A DNA stretch of 37,693 bases from an uncultured archaeon (GTDB lineage: Archaea > Micrarchaeota > Micrarchaeia > Anstonellales > Anstonellaceae): NCBI GenBank assembly GCA_902384555.1, contig CABMCD010000029.1, positions 1 to 37,693 on the forward strand, in the 5' to 3' direction. The position numbers and the translations under genes are program-made. Positions 23,183 to 31,669 of the stretch are shown one piece after another (position 1 is the stretch's first letter; each line of letters starts with the position of its first letter). The notes under the pieces are model-generated. The model was not told the DNA's origin, did no database searches, and saw only the letters and a list, made by a program, of their open reading frames with translations.

Positions 23183-25372
23183 TCAGTCCAAGAAGTCGTT
23201 TGGCGTGGGCGGCTCGGGCTTGTCGCCCTTGCGCTCGCGAATCGACTTCACCGTCTTGAGCAGCAGGTCGCGCGGCAGCGGCTCATAGCCGGAGTATTCC
23301 TGGTACCAGATGGCGCGCCCTTGCGTGGCGCTGCGCAGGTCGTTGGCGAAGCCGAACAGCTCCGAGACGGCCACCTTGGCCAGCAGCGTCGCCGACTCGC
23401 CTTCCTGCTGGATGTCCAGCATCTGGCCGCGCCGGCCGTTGATGAGCGTGATGACGGCGCTCATGTACTGGGCGGGCACGAGGATGGTGATTTTCTGCTT
23501 GGGCTCCTGCAGCTGCACGCCGGCAATCAGCATGGCGGCGTAGAGCGGGCGCTTGGTGGCCGGGATGATTTGGGCCGGGCCGCGGTGCACCGGGTCCTCG
23601 TGGATGGTGGCATCGACGATTTTGACCTTGACGCCGAAGACCTTCTCCTTGCACAGGGGGCCCTTGTCCAGCGCCTCCTCGAAGCCCTGCAGCATCAGCT
23701 CCATGATTTCGTTGAGGTACTGGATACCGCGCGTGTCGTTGATGAACAGCGAGCGGTTGTAGATGTGCATCACGGCCTTGGCCTCGTCGCGGGGCAGGCC
23801 GGCCTCGACCAGCGTCTCCACCAGCAGCTTGCCCTTGGGCTTGCCGTCGGGAATCTTGCCCTCCAGCATGGCCGCCATCACCGACTCGGAGACGGGCTCC
23901 ACGATGAACTTGAGCTTGGTGTGCTTGTTGGGCGACTTGCCCTCCACCACGCCGGAGTTGCCGGTGACGATTTCGCGGTACACCACAATCGGGGGCGAGG
24001 TCGTGACGGCCACGCCCTTCTCCTTCTCGATTTTGTAGATGATGATTTCGAGGTGCAATTCACCCATGCCCGAAATCAGGTGTTCGCCCGTTTCCTGGTT
24101 GAGCGTCACTTTCAGGGTGGGGTCCTCCTTGGAGAGGGCGCGCAGCACCATAATCAGCTTGGTGAGGTCCTTGGAGTCCTTGGCCTCAATCGACTTGGTG
24201 ATGACCGGCTCGGAGTAGTGCTTGATGGACTCGAAGGCCACCACCTCGCCGGTGGAGACCGTCTCGCCCACGAACACGTCGCGCAGGCCCACGATGCCGA
24301 CGATGTTGCCGGCAATCACGTTGTCGACCATGACGCGGTCGGGGCCCATGTAAATGGCCACCTGCTGCACTTTCTCTTCCGCCATGCGGGCGGCGAGGTA
24401 GAGCATGTCGCCCTTGCGCACGCGGCCCGAGAAGAGGCGCACAATCGCCACTTCGCCGGCATGCGGGTCGTTCACCACGCCGATGCACACGCCGATGGTC
24501 TTGCCCTCGGGCGAGCAGGCGAGCAGGGCCTTGCCGTCGTCGGATTCGGGGTCGCCCTTCCAAATCTGGGGAATGCGGTAGCGCTGGGCGAAGTGGGGGT
24601 TGGGCAGGTGCTCCAGAATCATGCCCAGCAGCACCTCGTCCACCGAGGATTTCTCCTGCAGGGACTTGTGGTCGCCCTTGCGGCAGTAGTTGAAGATGTC
24701 GGAGAACTTGATGTTGAACTTGGTCATGGCCTTGATAGACACGGCCCACTTGTGGAAGGCCGAGCCAAACGCGATGTTGCCCTTCTTGACGTCGATGTGC
24801 CACTGGTCCTTGAACTCAGGTGGGGAGTATTCGTCGATGATTTTGTTGATCTGCATGATGACCTTGAGCAGGCGCTGCTGCATCTGCTCGTCGTTGAGCT
24901 GCAGTTCGTTAATCAGGCGGTCGATTTTGTTGATGAAGACGACGGGCTGGGCCTTCTCCTTGAGGGCCTGGCGCAGCACGGTTTCGGTCTGGGGCATGAC
25001 GCCCTCCACCGAGTCGACGACCAGCACGACGCCGTCCACGGCGCGCATGGCGCGGGTGACGTGGCCGCCGAAGTCGACGTGGCCTGGCGTGTCGATGAGG
25101 TTGACGAGGTAGTCCTTGTCGTTCATCTGGAAAGCGAGGGAGATGTTGGCCGCCTTGATGGTGATGCCGCGGGCCTGCTCCTGCGCGTCGAAGTCCATCA
25201 TGCGCTGCTCGCCGGCGGTTTCCTTGGAAATCAGGCCGGCGCGGGCCACGAGAGAGTCGGTGAGCGTGGTTTTGCCGTGGTCGACGTGCGCGCAAATGGC
25301 GACGTTGCGCACGTTCTCCAGGTTGCTCATCATTTTCTGAACTTCATCGACGACGTATTCCTTGCGGACCAT
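23183..25372 (-). CDS. fusA: Translation elongation factor 2 (aEF-2)
   Basis: This GTPase translocates tRNA and mRNA on the ribosome after each peptide bond. The 729 residues match archaeal EF-2. The G domain shows AHVDHGKTTLTD (P-loop), RGITIKAA (switch I), DTPGHVDF and NKIDRL. Domain IV holds the diphthamide loop as IHEDPVHRGPAQ, with the His to be modified in VHRG. The gene is GC-rich with strongly biased codons, as expected for a highly expressed gene. It appears to be a single-gene unit, with AGAGGTCG before the ATG and a TATA box about 80 nt upstream, so, unlike its neighbours, it likely has a leader of about 50 nt. It is good evidence for archaeal origin. Confidence 0.98.
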   Translation of the reverse strand: MVRKEYVVDEVQKMMSNLENVRNVAICAHVDHGKTTLTDSLVARAGLISKETAGEQRMMDFDAQEQARGITIKAANISLAFQMNDKDYLVNLIDTPGHVDFGGHVTRAMRAVDGVVLVVDSVEGVMPQTETVLRQALKEKAQPVVFINKIDRLINELQLNDEQMQQRLLKVIMQINKIIDEYSPPEFKDQWHIDVKKGNIAFGSAFHKWAVSIKAMTKFNIKFSDIFNYCRKGDHKSLQEKSSVDEVLLGMILEHLPNPHFAQRYRIPQIWKGDPESDDGKALLACSPEGKTIGVCIGVVNDPHAGEVAIVRLFSGRVRKGDMLYLAARMAEEKVQQVAIYMGPDRVMVDNVIAGNIVGIVGLRDVFVGETVSTGEVVAFESIKHYSEPVITKSIEAKDSKDLTKLIMVLRALSKEDPTLKVTLNQETGEHLISGMGELHLEIIIYKIEKEKGVAVTTSPPIVVYREIVTGNSGVVEGKSPNKHTKLKFIVEPVSESVMAAMLEGKIPDGKPKGKLLVETLVEAGLPRDEAKAVMHIYNRSLFINDTRGIQYLNEIMELMLQGFEEALDKGPLCKEKVFGVKVKIVDATIHEDPVHRGPAQIIPATKRPLYAAMLIAGVQLQEPKQKITILVPAQYMSAVITLINGRRGQMLDIQQEGESATLLAKVAVSELFGFANDLRSATQGRAIWYQEYSGYEPLPRDLLLKTVKSIRERKGDKPEPPTPNDFLD

Positions 25373-25450
25373 GCAAAACGACCTCTAAAACCTCGATTGG
25401 AGGGTATCCTGCCTACTAAGCAGAAGATGGTAATGCTTGCCGCCGAGAAA

Positions 25451-25458
25451 TTTAAATA
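25451..25458 (-). promoter_or_regulatory. TATA box of the EF-2 gene
   Basis: TATTTAAA on the minus strand is 79-86 nt before the start, predicting a leader of about 50 nt that contains AGAGGTCG near the ATG. Confidence 0.5.
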
Positions 25459-25489
25459 GGTTTGGGGGTGGAGCGGCGTGGCGGATGGC

Positions 25490-25499
25490 CTTAAATAAC
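25490..25499 (+). promoter_or_regulatory. TATA box of the first histidine phosphatase gene
   Basis: CTTAAATAAC lies 21-30 nt before the ATG at 25520; leaderless start expected. Confidence 0.55.
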
Positions 25500-25519
25500 T
25501 TGGACATGAAGCGCGTATC

Positions 25520-26296
25520 ATGACCGGCAGGAAAAAACGGGCATCCAAGAGCGCATCCGCAAGCGGGCGCTTGAGCGCAAAAGCCGGGCCGAAAAGAAGG
25601 GGAGCGGCAATCCGCGCTGGGCCAAAAAAGAAAACAACACACTCGAACCCCAAATCCCGCGCCAAAAGTTCGACCATCAAAACCCGCGCCAAATCCTCTT
25701 CAACAGCCCGCTCATCCTCAGCCGCTCGCTCTCCTGCCCGCGCCTATATCTGGTTCGTCCGCCACGGGCAGGCCGAGGGCAACGAGCGGCACATCTTCAA
25801 CGGCAACCGCATCGACGCCCCGTTAAGTGCGCGGGGGCGGGTGCAGGCCAACTATTTCGCCCTCCATTTCCCCTTCCGCCCCGACGCCATTCTCTCCAGC
25901 CCTCTCAAGCGCGCCATGCAGACCGCCCTGCCCCTTGCCGCGCGCTTTGGGATGGAAATCGTCCCCCTGCCGGACGCCGAGGAGCAGGATTACGGCGAGC
26001 TGAGCGGCAAGAGCCGCGAGCAGCTGCTGACGCCCCGATACCGGCGCTATTTCCATTTCACCTCCAATGAGCAGATGTACACCGTGCACGCGCCTTGGGG
26101 CGAGGACTGGGAGGACTTGAAGAAGCGGGCGGCGCGCTGCCTGCGCGGGCTGGACAAGCATTACGCCGGCCGGCGCGTGGTGGTCATTTCCCATTCCGAC
26201 TTCATCAACTGCGCGTACGGCGTGCGCAACCGCATGGAGAACCGCCAGACGTGGCGGCGGCGAGACGTGGCCAACTGCGGCATCGTGAGATTGTGA
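25520..26296 (+). CDS. Histidine phosphatase (phosphoglycerate mutase-like) with basic tail
   Basis: 258 residues. The first 74 are a Lys/Arg/Ser/Ala-rich disordered tail, histone- or mRNA-binding-like. The catalytic domain then begins with the phosphohistidine motif FVRHGQAEGNE (R81, H82, G83), with IFNGNRIDAPLSARG, LSSPLKRAMQTA, the acid DYGELSG region and VVVISHSDF with the second His. This is the branch-1 pattern that covers cofactor-dependent phosphoglycerate mutases and many small-molecule phosphatases; the substrate cannot be read. It is followed by a tandem paralogue after 5 nt, probably co-transcribed. The basic extension is absent from that paralogue. Confidence 0.88.
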   Translation: MTGRKKRASKSASASGRLSAKAGPKRRGAAIRAGPKKKTTHSNPKSRAKSSTIKTRAKSSSTARSSSAARSPARAYIWFVRHGQAEGNERHIFNGNRIDAPLSARGRVQANYFALHFPFRPDAILSSPLKRAMQTALPLAARFGMEIVPLPDAEEQDYGELSGKSREQLLTPRYRRYFHFTSNEQMYTVHAPWGEDWEDLKKRAARCLRGLDKHYAGRRVVVISHSDFINCAYGVRNRMENRQTWRRRDVANCGIVRL

Positions 26297-26301
26297 GAAA
26301 G

Positions 26302-26892
26302 ATGGAACCGACAAGCAGAGCCAAGCGCGGCATTTCCCTCTGCCTGGTCCGCCATGGAAGGGCGGGCGGAAACCGGGCCCACATCTTCAACGGCAGCCGG
26401 CGCGACGTGCCGCTCACGGCGCTGGGAAGGAAACAGGCAAAAGAATTGGCCCGGAATTGGACGGGAAAGCCGGACGCCATCCTCTCCAGCCCGATGAAGC
26501 GGGCGCGCAGCACGGCCGGCTATCTGGCGCGCAAATACCGCCTGCCGGTGGTGGTGGTGCCCGACACCCACGAGCAAAACATCGGAAAATGGACCGGCAA
26601 ATCCGCAGTCGTGATGTGCAAAAAACACCCCGACTATTTTTTCCGAAAAACAAACGGCAAAATCAGCCATTACCTCAAGAAAGCGCCCGGCGGCGAGACA
26701 TGGGGCGACATTTTGAAGCGGGCGCGGCGGTTCCTGGCGTTTGTGCGCAAAACTTACCCGCAAAAGCGGGTGGTGCTGATAGCCCACGGCGTCTTCATAT
26801 TGGCCTGCGTGAGCGTGCTCACCGGCATAAAGCCGCCGAAGCTTTGGGATTTGCATGTCAAAAATGCGCACATGATTTGCGAGCGTTTATGA
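26302..26892 (+). CDS. Histidine phosphatase, second tandem copy
   Basis: 196 residues from the ATG at 26302, 5 nt after the stop of its paralogue, with a purine-rich GTGAGAAAG before it. The frame is open upstream to 26095 but only as a shadow of the preceding gene. LVRHGRAGGN (R17, H18, G19) carries the phosphohistidine, IFNGSRRDVPLTALGRKQA and LSSPMKRARSTAGYLA follow, and VVLIAHGVFILA holds the second His. The region that in the paralogue reads EQDYGELSGKS reads EQNIGKWTGKS here, so both copies differ around the proton donor and may act on different substrates. Confidence 0.87.
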   Translation: MEPTSRAKRGISLCLVRHGRAGGNRAHIFNGSRRDVPLTALGRKQAKELARNWTGKPDAILSSPMKRARSTAGYLARKYRLPVVVVPDTHEQNIGKWTGKSAVVMCKKHPDYFFRKTNGKISHYLKKAPGGETWGDILKRARRFLAFVRKTYPQKRVVLIAHGVFILACVSVLTGIKPPKLWDLHVKNAHMICERL

Positions 26893-26907
26893 CGCCGGTC
26901 CAGAGGC

Positions 26908-26916
26908 CTTAAATAC
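26908..26916 (+). promoter_or_regulatory. TATA box of the dehydrogenase-hydrogenase operon
   Basis: CTTAAATAC lies 32-40 nt before the ATG at 26948, predicting a short leader with GAGGT 6 nt before the start. Confidence 0.55.
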
Positions 26917-26947
26917 CTCGCATGGATTGGCGGGACGAGGTATTTCC

Positions 26948-28018
26948 ATGGCCAACGTCGCATTCTTTGAACTGGAGGGCTGGGAGAAGGGCCCGATTAA
27001 ATCCCGTCTCGAGAAGGGCAACAAGCTCACGTTCGTGAACGGGCCCCTGGACGATGGCAATCTCGCGCAGGTCAAGGACGTCGAAGTGCTGGGCGTCTTC
27101 ATCTATTCCAAGCTCGACGCCAAGCGCCTGGCCAAACTGCCGAAACTGAAGATGGTGGCCACCTTCTCCACCGGCTTTGACCACATCGACATGGCCGAAT
27201 GCACGCGGCGGGGCATCGTGGTGGCCAACGTGCCCACCTACGGCTCGCACACCGTGGCCGAGCATACCATGGCGCTCATCCTTGCGCTGGCCAAAAAGGT
27301 TATTCTGTGCGCCGAGCGCACGCGCACCGGCGACTTCTCCATCGAGGGCCTGCGCACCTTCGATTTGGCCGACAAGCACCTGGGCATGATCGGCTTCGGG
27401 CGCATCGGCTCGCAGGCGGCCCGCATGGCGCGCGCGCTGAGCATGAAAGTCATGGTCTATGACCCCTATGCGGACGACAATCTGCTGGACCTCTTGCGCT
27501 GCACCCGGGCGAACACGCTGGACGAGCTGCTGCGCGTCTCCGATGTCATCACCCTGCACACCCCCCTGACGCCGCAAACGCGCCACATCGTCAACAAGGA
27601 CACCCTCGCCAAGATGAAAAAGGGCGTCATCATCATCAACACCGCGCGCGGCGGGCTGATTGACACCGAGGCGCTGGTCGAGGCGCTGGACTCCGGCCAT
27701 GTGGGCGGGGCCGGGCTCGACGTGCTGGAAGAGGAGACGGTGATTAAGGAGGAGCGCCAGCTGGCCTCGCCCCAATTCGCCTCTTCGGTGAACATGCAGG
27801 TGCTGGTGGCCAACCACCGCCTGCTCAACAAGCACATGAACGTCATCATCACGCCCCACAACGCGTTCAACAGCCACGAGGCGCTCAAGCGCATCCTGGA
27901 CACCAGCCTGGACAACATCGGCGGCTTTTTGACCGGCAAGCCCGCGAATGCAGTAAATGGAAAGGATTTGGCCGCCAAAAGCGGCAAGAGCGGGGTCGCA
28001 AAGAAGGGGAAGAAGTAA
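26948..28018 (+). CDS. D-isomer specific 2-hydroxyacid dehydrogenase
   Basis: 356 residues, an NAD(P)-linked enzyme of the D-lactate/D-glycerate dehydrogenase family. It has the catalytic domain segment STGFDHIDMAECTRRGIVVA, then the Rossmann nucleotide site GMIGFGRIGSQAARMA with an Asp in VYDPYAD that favours NAD. Arg lies in NTARGGLIDTEAL, Glu in GLDVLEEE and His in ITPHNAFNS; these three form the catalytic set. The long insertion between Glu and His (KEERQLASPQFASS) resembles D-lactate dehydrogenases. The C-terminus ends in a Lys/Gly tail (KSGKSGVAKKGKK). The ATG at 26948 has GAGGT upstream; an ATG at 26927 is in frame but unsupported. First gene of the presumed hydrogenase operon. Confidence 0.92.
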   Translation: MANVAFFELEGWEKGPIKSRLEKGNKLTFVNGPLDDGNLAQVKDVEVLGVFIYSKLDAKRLAKLPKLKMVATFSTGFDHIDMAECTRRGIVVANVPTYGSHTVAEHTMALILALAKKVILCAERTRTGDFSIEGLRTFDLADKHLGMIGFGRIGSQAARMARALSMKVMVYDPYADDNLLDLLRCTRANTLDELLRVSDVITLHTPLTPQTRHIVNKDTLAKMKKGVIIINTARGGLIDTEALVEALDSGHVGGAGLDVLEEETVIKEERQLASPQFASSVNMQVLVANHRLLNKHMNVIITPHNAFNSHEALKRILDTSLDNIGGFLTGKPANAVNGKDLAAKSGKSGVAKKGKK

Positions 28019-28032
28019 ATCGGGTGCATGTC

Positions 28033-28962
28033 ATGGAACTTTCGCCAAAGCAGTGGGTAATGCTAACCGCCCTCATCAGCGGCGTGGCCGTCTATTACAA
28101 TTCCATCGCCGTCAAGGGCCTTGACCCCGTCGGCTTTGCCATGGCCAAGAATTTGCTGGCGGCCCTGGTGCTGGCCGGCGCGCTGCTGATGCTGGGCACT
28201 TGGAAGCAATTCGCCAAATTCACGCGCGCGCAATGGGTGCAGCTCTTGGGCATTGCCGTGGTTGGAGGCTCGGTGCCGTTTGCCCTCTTTTTCAGCGGTC
28301 TTTCAATGGCGGCCAGCCCGGCGTCGGGCTCGTTCGTCTACCGCCTGCTGTTCCTCTTCTCGGCCGTTTTTGGAATCGCGTTCTTGCGCGAAAAGCTGAA
28401 CTTCAAGACAGTGGCCGGTGTCGGGATTATTCTGGCGGCCAATTTGGTGCTCCTGCTCAACCTCTCGGCCTTTTCATTCGGTCTTGGCGAGGCGCTGGTG
28501 CTGGCCGCCACCCTGATGTGGTCGGCCGAAAACGTGCTGCTCAAGAAAGCCCTCGCATGGATTTCACCGGATGCGCTGGCGGCCGCGCGGCTGGGTTTGG
28601 GCGGCATGATTTTGCTGGCCGCGATGGCCGCGTGGAATGCCGCCATGCCGGGCGCGAGCGTCGGTTCGCTGGCCTCCTTGGCGGCCTTGCCCCTGCTTCC
28701 GCTCCTGGTTTCCGCCCTTCTCATCGTGGGCTTCACCATGACCTATTACCGCGGCCTTGCGGGCTTGGCGGTGAGCGAGGCCACGGCCATTCTCACCCTC
28801 GGCGGACTGGTGAGCGCACTCATGCCCGCCCTTTTGGGCAGCAAACTGCCCGGCAGCTTGGAGAGCGTGTCGCTGGTGCTGATTGCACTGGGGGCCGGCT
28901 TGGTGCTGGCCTCGGCGCGCTCGGTGAGCGCGAAACCGACGCCGGTTTTGGCTGAAGCGTGA
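28033..28962 (+). CDS. EamA/DMT-family transporter
   Basis: 309 residues with ten predicted membrane helices in two EamA repeats, the layout of drug/metabolite transporters. The first repeat runs from MLTALISGVAVYYNSIAVKG to the GASP-like SMAASPASGSFVYRLLFLF, and the second from GLGEALVLAATLMWSAENVLL to LVLIALGAGLVLAS. The typical signature of an E or P near the end of the fourth helix is present. A GTG at 28024 is an alternative start, but GGGTG is better placed for 28033. It begins 14 nt after the dehydrogenase stop and ends 4 nt before the next gene. Substrate is unknown; export of fermentation products or amino acids is conceivable. Confidence 0.87.
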   Translation: MELSPKQWVMLTALISGVAVYYNSIAVKGLDPVGFAMAKNLLAALVLAGALLMLGTWKQFAKFTRAQWVQLLGIAVVGGSVPFALFFSGLSMAASPASGSFVYRLLFLFSAVFGIAFLREKLNFKTVAGVGIILAANLVLLLNLSAFSFGLGEALVLAATLMWSAENVLLKKALAWISPDALAAARLGLGGMILLAAMAAWNAAMPGASVGSLASLAALPLLPLLVSALLIVGFTMTYYRGLAGLAVSEATAILTLGGLVSALMPALLGSKLPGSLESVSLVLIALGAGLVLASARSVSAKPTPVLAEA

Positions 28963-28966
28963 GCCC

Positions 28967-29704
28967 ATGAACGACGGCTTGGAGCTGGCGGCCTCGTTTT
29001 CCCTGCCCCCCAACCAGAAGGGCCTCTGCGGGCCGGGGAGGGTGGACTGGAAGGACAAAAAGAAGCTGGCGGCCACCATGCGCCAATTCCGCGCGCCTTA
29101 TGCTTACATGAGCCTGATTGGTGAGGCGAATGGGCTGGAGCCCTTTGATTACGAAGTGGTGGAAGCGTTCTGGATTGGAAACAAGATGCTGAGCAGGGTA
29201 GAACGCGACGAGGCGGCCGCCATGATTTGCCGCCGTTTTGTCGGCCCGGGCCTTCTTTCGCCCAAACGGGCCTTGACGCTGGTTTCCGCCCTCCCGCGCA
29301 AAGTTTATCCCCACCATTCTTTCCATGTGTTTTACATCGGCTCGATTAGCGGCGTGCTCAAACGCACGCGCACGCAGATGGACGCCTGCCGGGTGGCTTG
29401 GGGAAAAATAGGGAGCGTGGGAAGAACGAGCGTGGGCGTCAAATACCGGCCGCTTGAATTGAAAGAAAATGGGAAACGGAAAGAAAATGGAGAGGGGAGA
29501 AAGACGGCCTGCCTATCCCCTCGTCTGAGTTCCGCCCGCTGGGCATTCGATTCTTCGCGCTTTTCGCCCGCTCCGGGCGAGGTGGCGGCCTCCCACTGGG
29601 GCGTGCTGGCCGCCCGACTGGACAAGCGGCAGGAGAAGAACCTTGAAAAATACACCCGAATTAACGTGGGGTTGTTCGGCAAAAGGCCGAAAGAAGAGGA
29701 TTGA
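28967..29704 (+). CDS. Unrecognised protein in the hydrogenase operon
   Basis: 245 residues. The N-terminus (LELAASFSLPPNQKGLCGPG) and a middle block (PYAYMSLIGEANGLEPFDYEV, then VEAFWIGNKML) look like the DUF6390-type proteins found beside [NiFe] hydrogenase genes in other genomes. This recollection could not be checked here. A His-rich patch (YPHHSFHVFYIG) could bind metal. The last 80 residues are a variable Lys/Arg/Ser-rich extension. It begins 4 nt after the transporter gene and ends 2 nt before the hydrogenase small subunit, so it is very probably co-expressed with it, perhaps as an assembly factor. Confidence 0.75.
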   Translation: MNDGLELAASFSLPPNQKGLCGPGRVDWKDKKKLAATMRQFRAPYAYMSLIGEANGLEPFDYEVVEAFWIGNKMLSRVERDEAAAMICRRFVGPGLLSPKRALTLVSALPRKVYPHHSFHVFYIGSISGVLKRTRTQMDACRVAWGKIGSVGRTSVGVKYRPLELKENGKRKENGEGRKTACLSPRLSSARWAFDSSRFSPAPGEVAASHWGVLAARLDKRQEKNLEKYTRINVGLFGKRPKEED

Positions 29705-29706
29705 AC

Positions 29707-30315
29707 ATGGCAGACAACACGCCAGCCACCCATCCAGACTCCTCGGGCCCGATGCCGGCAGTCCCGGCCAAAAAGCTGCGCGTGGGCTTTTTCTCCTTCA
29801 CCGGCTGCGAGGGCTGCATGGTGGAATTCACCGAAATCCTCAATGAGAAATACTTCGAGTGGGCGCCGCTTCTGGACGTGGTGTATTTCAGGCTCATCAA
29901 GGGCAAAAACAAGCTCGCGCCCATGGACGTGGCCTTTATCGAGGGGGCCATTTCCTCGGAAAAAGAAGCCCTGCGCATGCAGGAAATCCGCCGGCTGGCC
30001 GCCAAGGTGGTCGCCATCGGCTCGTGCGCCATAACGGGCGCGCCCAACAACTACCGCAACAATTTCGACGAGAAAACCATCGAGGAAATCCGCCCCATCT
30101 TGGAGCGCTTCCACCACCGGCCCAAGGTGACGGGCATCGGCGACGTGGTGAAGGTGGATGCGCAGGTGCCCGGCTGCCCCATCCTGCACGCCAAGTTCAT
30201 CGAAGTGATGGAAAACTACATGCGCGAGTTCGGGGTGCTGCCGCCGCTTCCCAAAAAGGAGGCGCCGAACGCAGAGGGTGGAAGTGAGAATAAGGGAGGC
30301 GATGCGCATGCATGA
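29707..30315 (+). CDS. [NiFe] hydrogenase small (electron-transfer) subunit
   Basis: 202 residues of the 20-kDa subunit family shared with group 3 hydrogenases and complex I. Four Cys for a single proximal [4Fe-4S] cluster are seen: C34 and C37 in FTGCEGCM, C107 in AIGSCAITG and C157 in QVPGCPIL. There are no other Cys residues, so unlike larger small subunits it has no medial or distal clusters. Lack of a twin-arginine signal implies a cytoplasmic enzyme, consistent with group 3 (3b/3d-like) types. It overlaps the large-subunit gene by 8 nt. The C-terminal 30 residues are low-complexity and polar. Beta and gamma diaphorase partners, if any, are not in the window. Confidence 0.9.
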   Translation: MADNTPATHPDSSGPMPAVPAKKLRVGFFSFTGCEGCMVEFTEILNEKYFEWAPLLDVVYFRLIKGKNKLAPMDVAFIEGAISSEKEALRMQEIRRLAAKVVAIGSCAITGAPNNYRNNFDEKTIEEIRPILERFHHRPKVTGIGDVVKVDAQVPGCPILHAKFIEVMENYMREFGVLPPLPKKEAPNAEGGSENKGGDAHA

Positions 30316-31669
30316 AAGCGATTTTGATTTGCACATCGAGGGCATCAGCAAAATCGAGGGCCACGCGGGCCTCGACATCCAGGTGCGCCGCGGACAGGTC
30401 ACCGACGTGCGCCTCGCGATTACCGAATACAAGCGCTTCTACGACCAGGCCATGCGGGGCAAGATGTACCACTCCATCCCCAACATGGTGTCGCACATCT
30501 GCGGCACCTGCTCCATCGCGCACCAGGTGGCGGCCATCGAGGCCATTGAGCACGCCGTGGGGGCGCAACCGAGCGAGCAGACGCTGCTGCTGCGCAAGCT
30601 CTCGCTGTGGGGCCTGAATTTGCGCGACCACGCCATGCACCTCTACCTCTTCTGCCTGCCCGATTTGCTGGGCGTGGATTCGGTGCTGGATTTGGGGCCC
30701 GAATACAAAGAGCTGATGAAAACCGCCTTTGACGTGAAAAAAGCGGGAAACCATTTGTGCACCGAGACCATTGGCGCGGCGGTGCATCCCACGCGCGCGC
30801 AGGTGGGCCGCTATTCGCAGGTTCCCGACGCGGCCAAGACCAAGGAGCTGGTGCATGAGCTGCTGGAGATGCGCCCGCACGTGATTGAGCTCATCGACCG
30901 CTTCTCGGACTGCCATTTCAAATTCGACACGCCCACGCGCTATGTGGCGGTGAGAAGCCCTGATTTCTGCTATCTGGGTGACACCATCTGGGACAGCGAG
31001 GAGCGGCAGATTCCGCAGGCCGAATACTTCGACCACCTCAAGCGCGTGATTATCCCCTACTCGCAGGCCACGGGTTTCCATTATCAGGGCTCGCCCTACA
31101 TGGTGGGCGCGCTGGCGCGCATGAATTTGCACCGCGACACCCTGCACCCCGACACGCGCCGCGACGCGGCTGCCGCCCTCAAGCGCTTCCCCTCCCACAA
31201 CCGCTACGACTCCAACGTGGCGCAGGCGATTGAGATGCTCAACGCCATCGACCACGCCACCGACGCGTTCGAATCCCACGAATTCAAGAAGGAGGAAACG
31301 CCCCTGCCTCCGGCGCGGGAGGGGCGCGGCGTGGGCGTGATTGAGGCCCCGCGCGGCACGCTCTACTACATGGTGGACGTGATGGCGGACGGCAAGGTGC
31401 GCGAGGGCATTCCCGTCATCCCCACGGCGCAAAACCAGGTGCACATGGAAATCGACATCGGCGAGCTGGTGCAAAACAGCCTGGATTTGCCCAAAGAGCA
31501 GATTGAGCACGAAATCGAAAAGCTGGTGCGAGCCTACGACCCCTGCACTTCGTGCGCGGCCCATTTCTTGAAAGTGAAATGGGACGTCAAGGGCGCGGCA
31601 GCGAAGAAAAAGAAGACCGGGGGCCGCAAGAAGGTGGCGAGCAAGAAAAAGAAGGCGCGGAAGAACTAA
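30308..31669 (+). CDS. [NiFe] hydrogenase large (catalytic) subunit
   Basis: 453 residues, the subunit that holds the Ni-Fe active site. C65 and C68 lie in SHICGTCSIAHQ (L1), and C413 and C416 in DPCTSCAAH (L2). At the L1 Arg place (RxCGxC) there is His63. After His419 of L2 a 34-residue tail (FLKVKWDVKG, then Lys-rich KKKKTGGRKKVA) would be removed by a maturation protease; it is long and basic for such a tail. A middle loop (HEFKKEETPLPPAREGRG) is low-complexity. The ATG at 30308 has AAGGGAGG 8 nt before it; ATG 30302 is the alternative. Its stop overlaps the stop of the convergent protease gene. Confidence 0.93.
   Translation: MHESDFDLHIEGISKIEGHAGLDIQVRRGQVTDVRLAITEYKRFYDQAMRGKMYHSIPNMVSHICGTCSIAHQVAAIEAIEHAVGAQPSEQTLLLRKLSLWGLNLRDHAMHLYLFCLPDLLGVDSVLDLGPEYKELMKTAFDVKKAGNHLCTETIGAAVHPTRAQVGRYSQVPDAAKTKELVHELLEMRPHVIELIDRFSDCHFKFDTPTRYVAVRSPDFCYLGDTIWDSEERQIPQAEYFDHLKRVIIPYSQATGFHYQGSPYMVGALARMNLHRDTLHPDTRRDAAAALKRFPSHNRYDSNVAQAIEMLNAIDHATDAFESHEFKKEETPLPPAREGRGVGVIEAPRGTLYYMVDVMADGKVREGIPVIPTAQNQVHMEIDIGELVQNSLDLPKEQIEHEIEKLVRAYDPCTSCAAHFLKVKWDVKGAAAKKKKTGGRKKVASKKKKARKN

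Noticed and set aside
23114..25459. 781-codon open frame opposite EF-2
   Set aside because: It is the antisense shadow of a GC-rich, codon-biased gene. The product is a His/Val/Leu/Asp/Gly-rich run with no domain, while the other strand encodes a perfect EF-2.
30197..31564. 455-codon frame opposite the hydrogenase large subunit
   Set aside because: Antisense shadow of GC-rich coding DNA; no domains, and the other strand has all catalytic Cys motifs.
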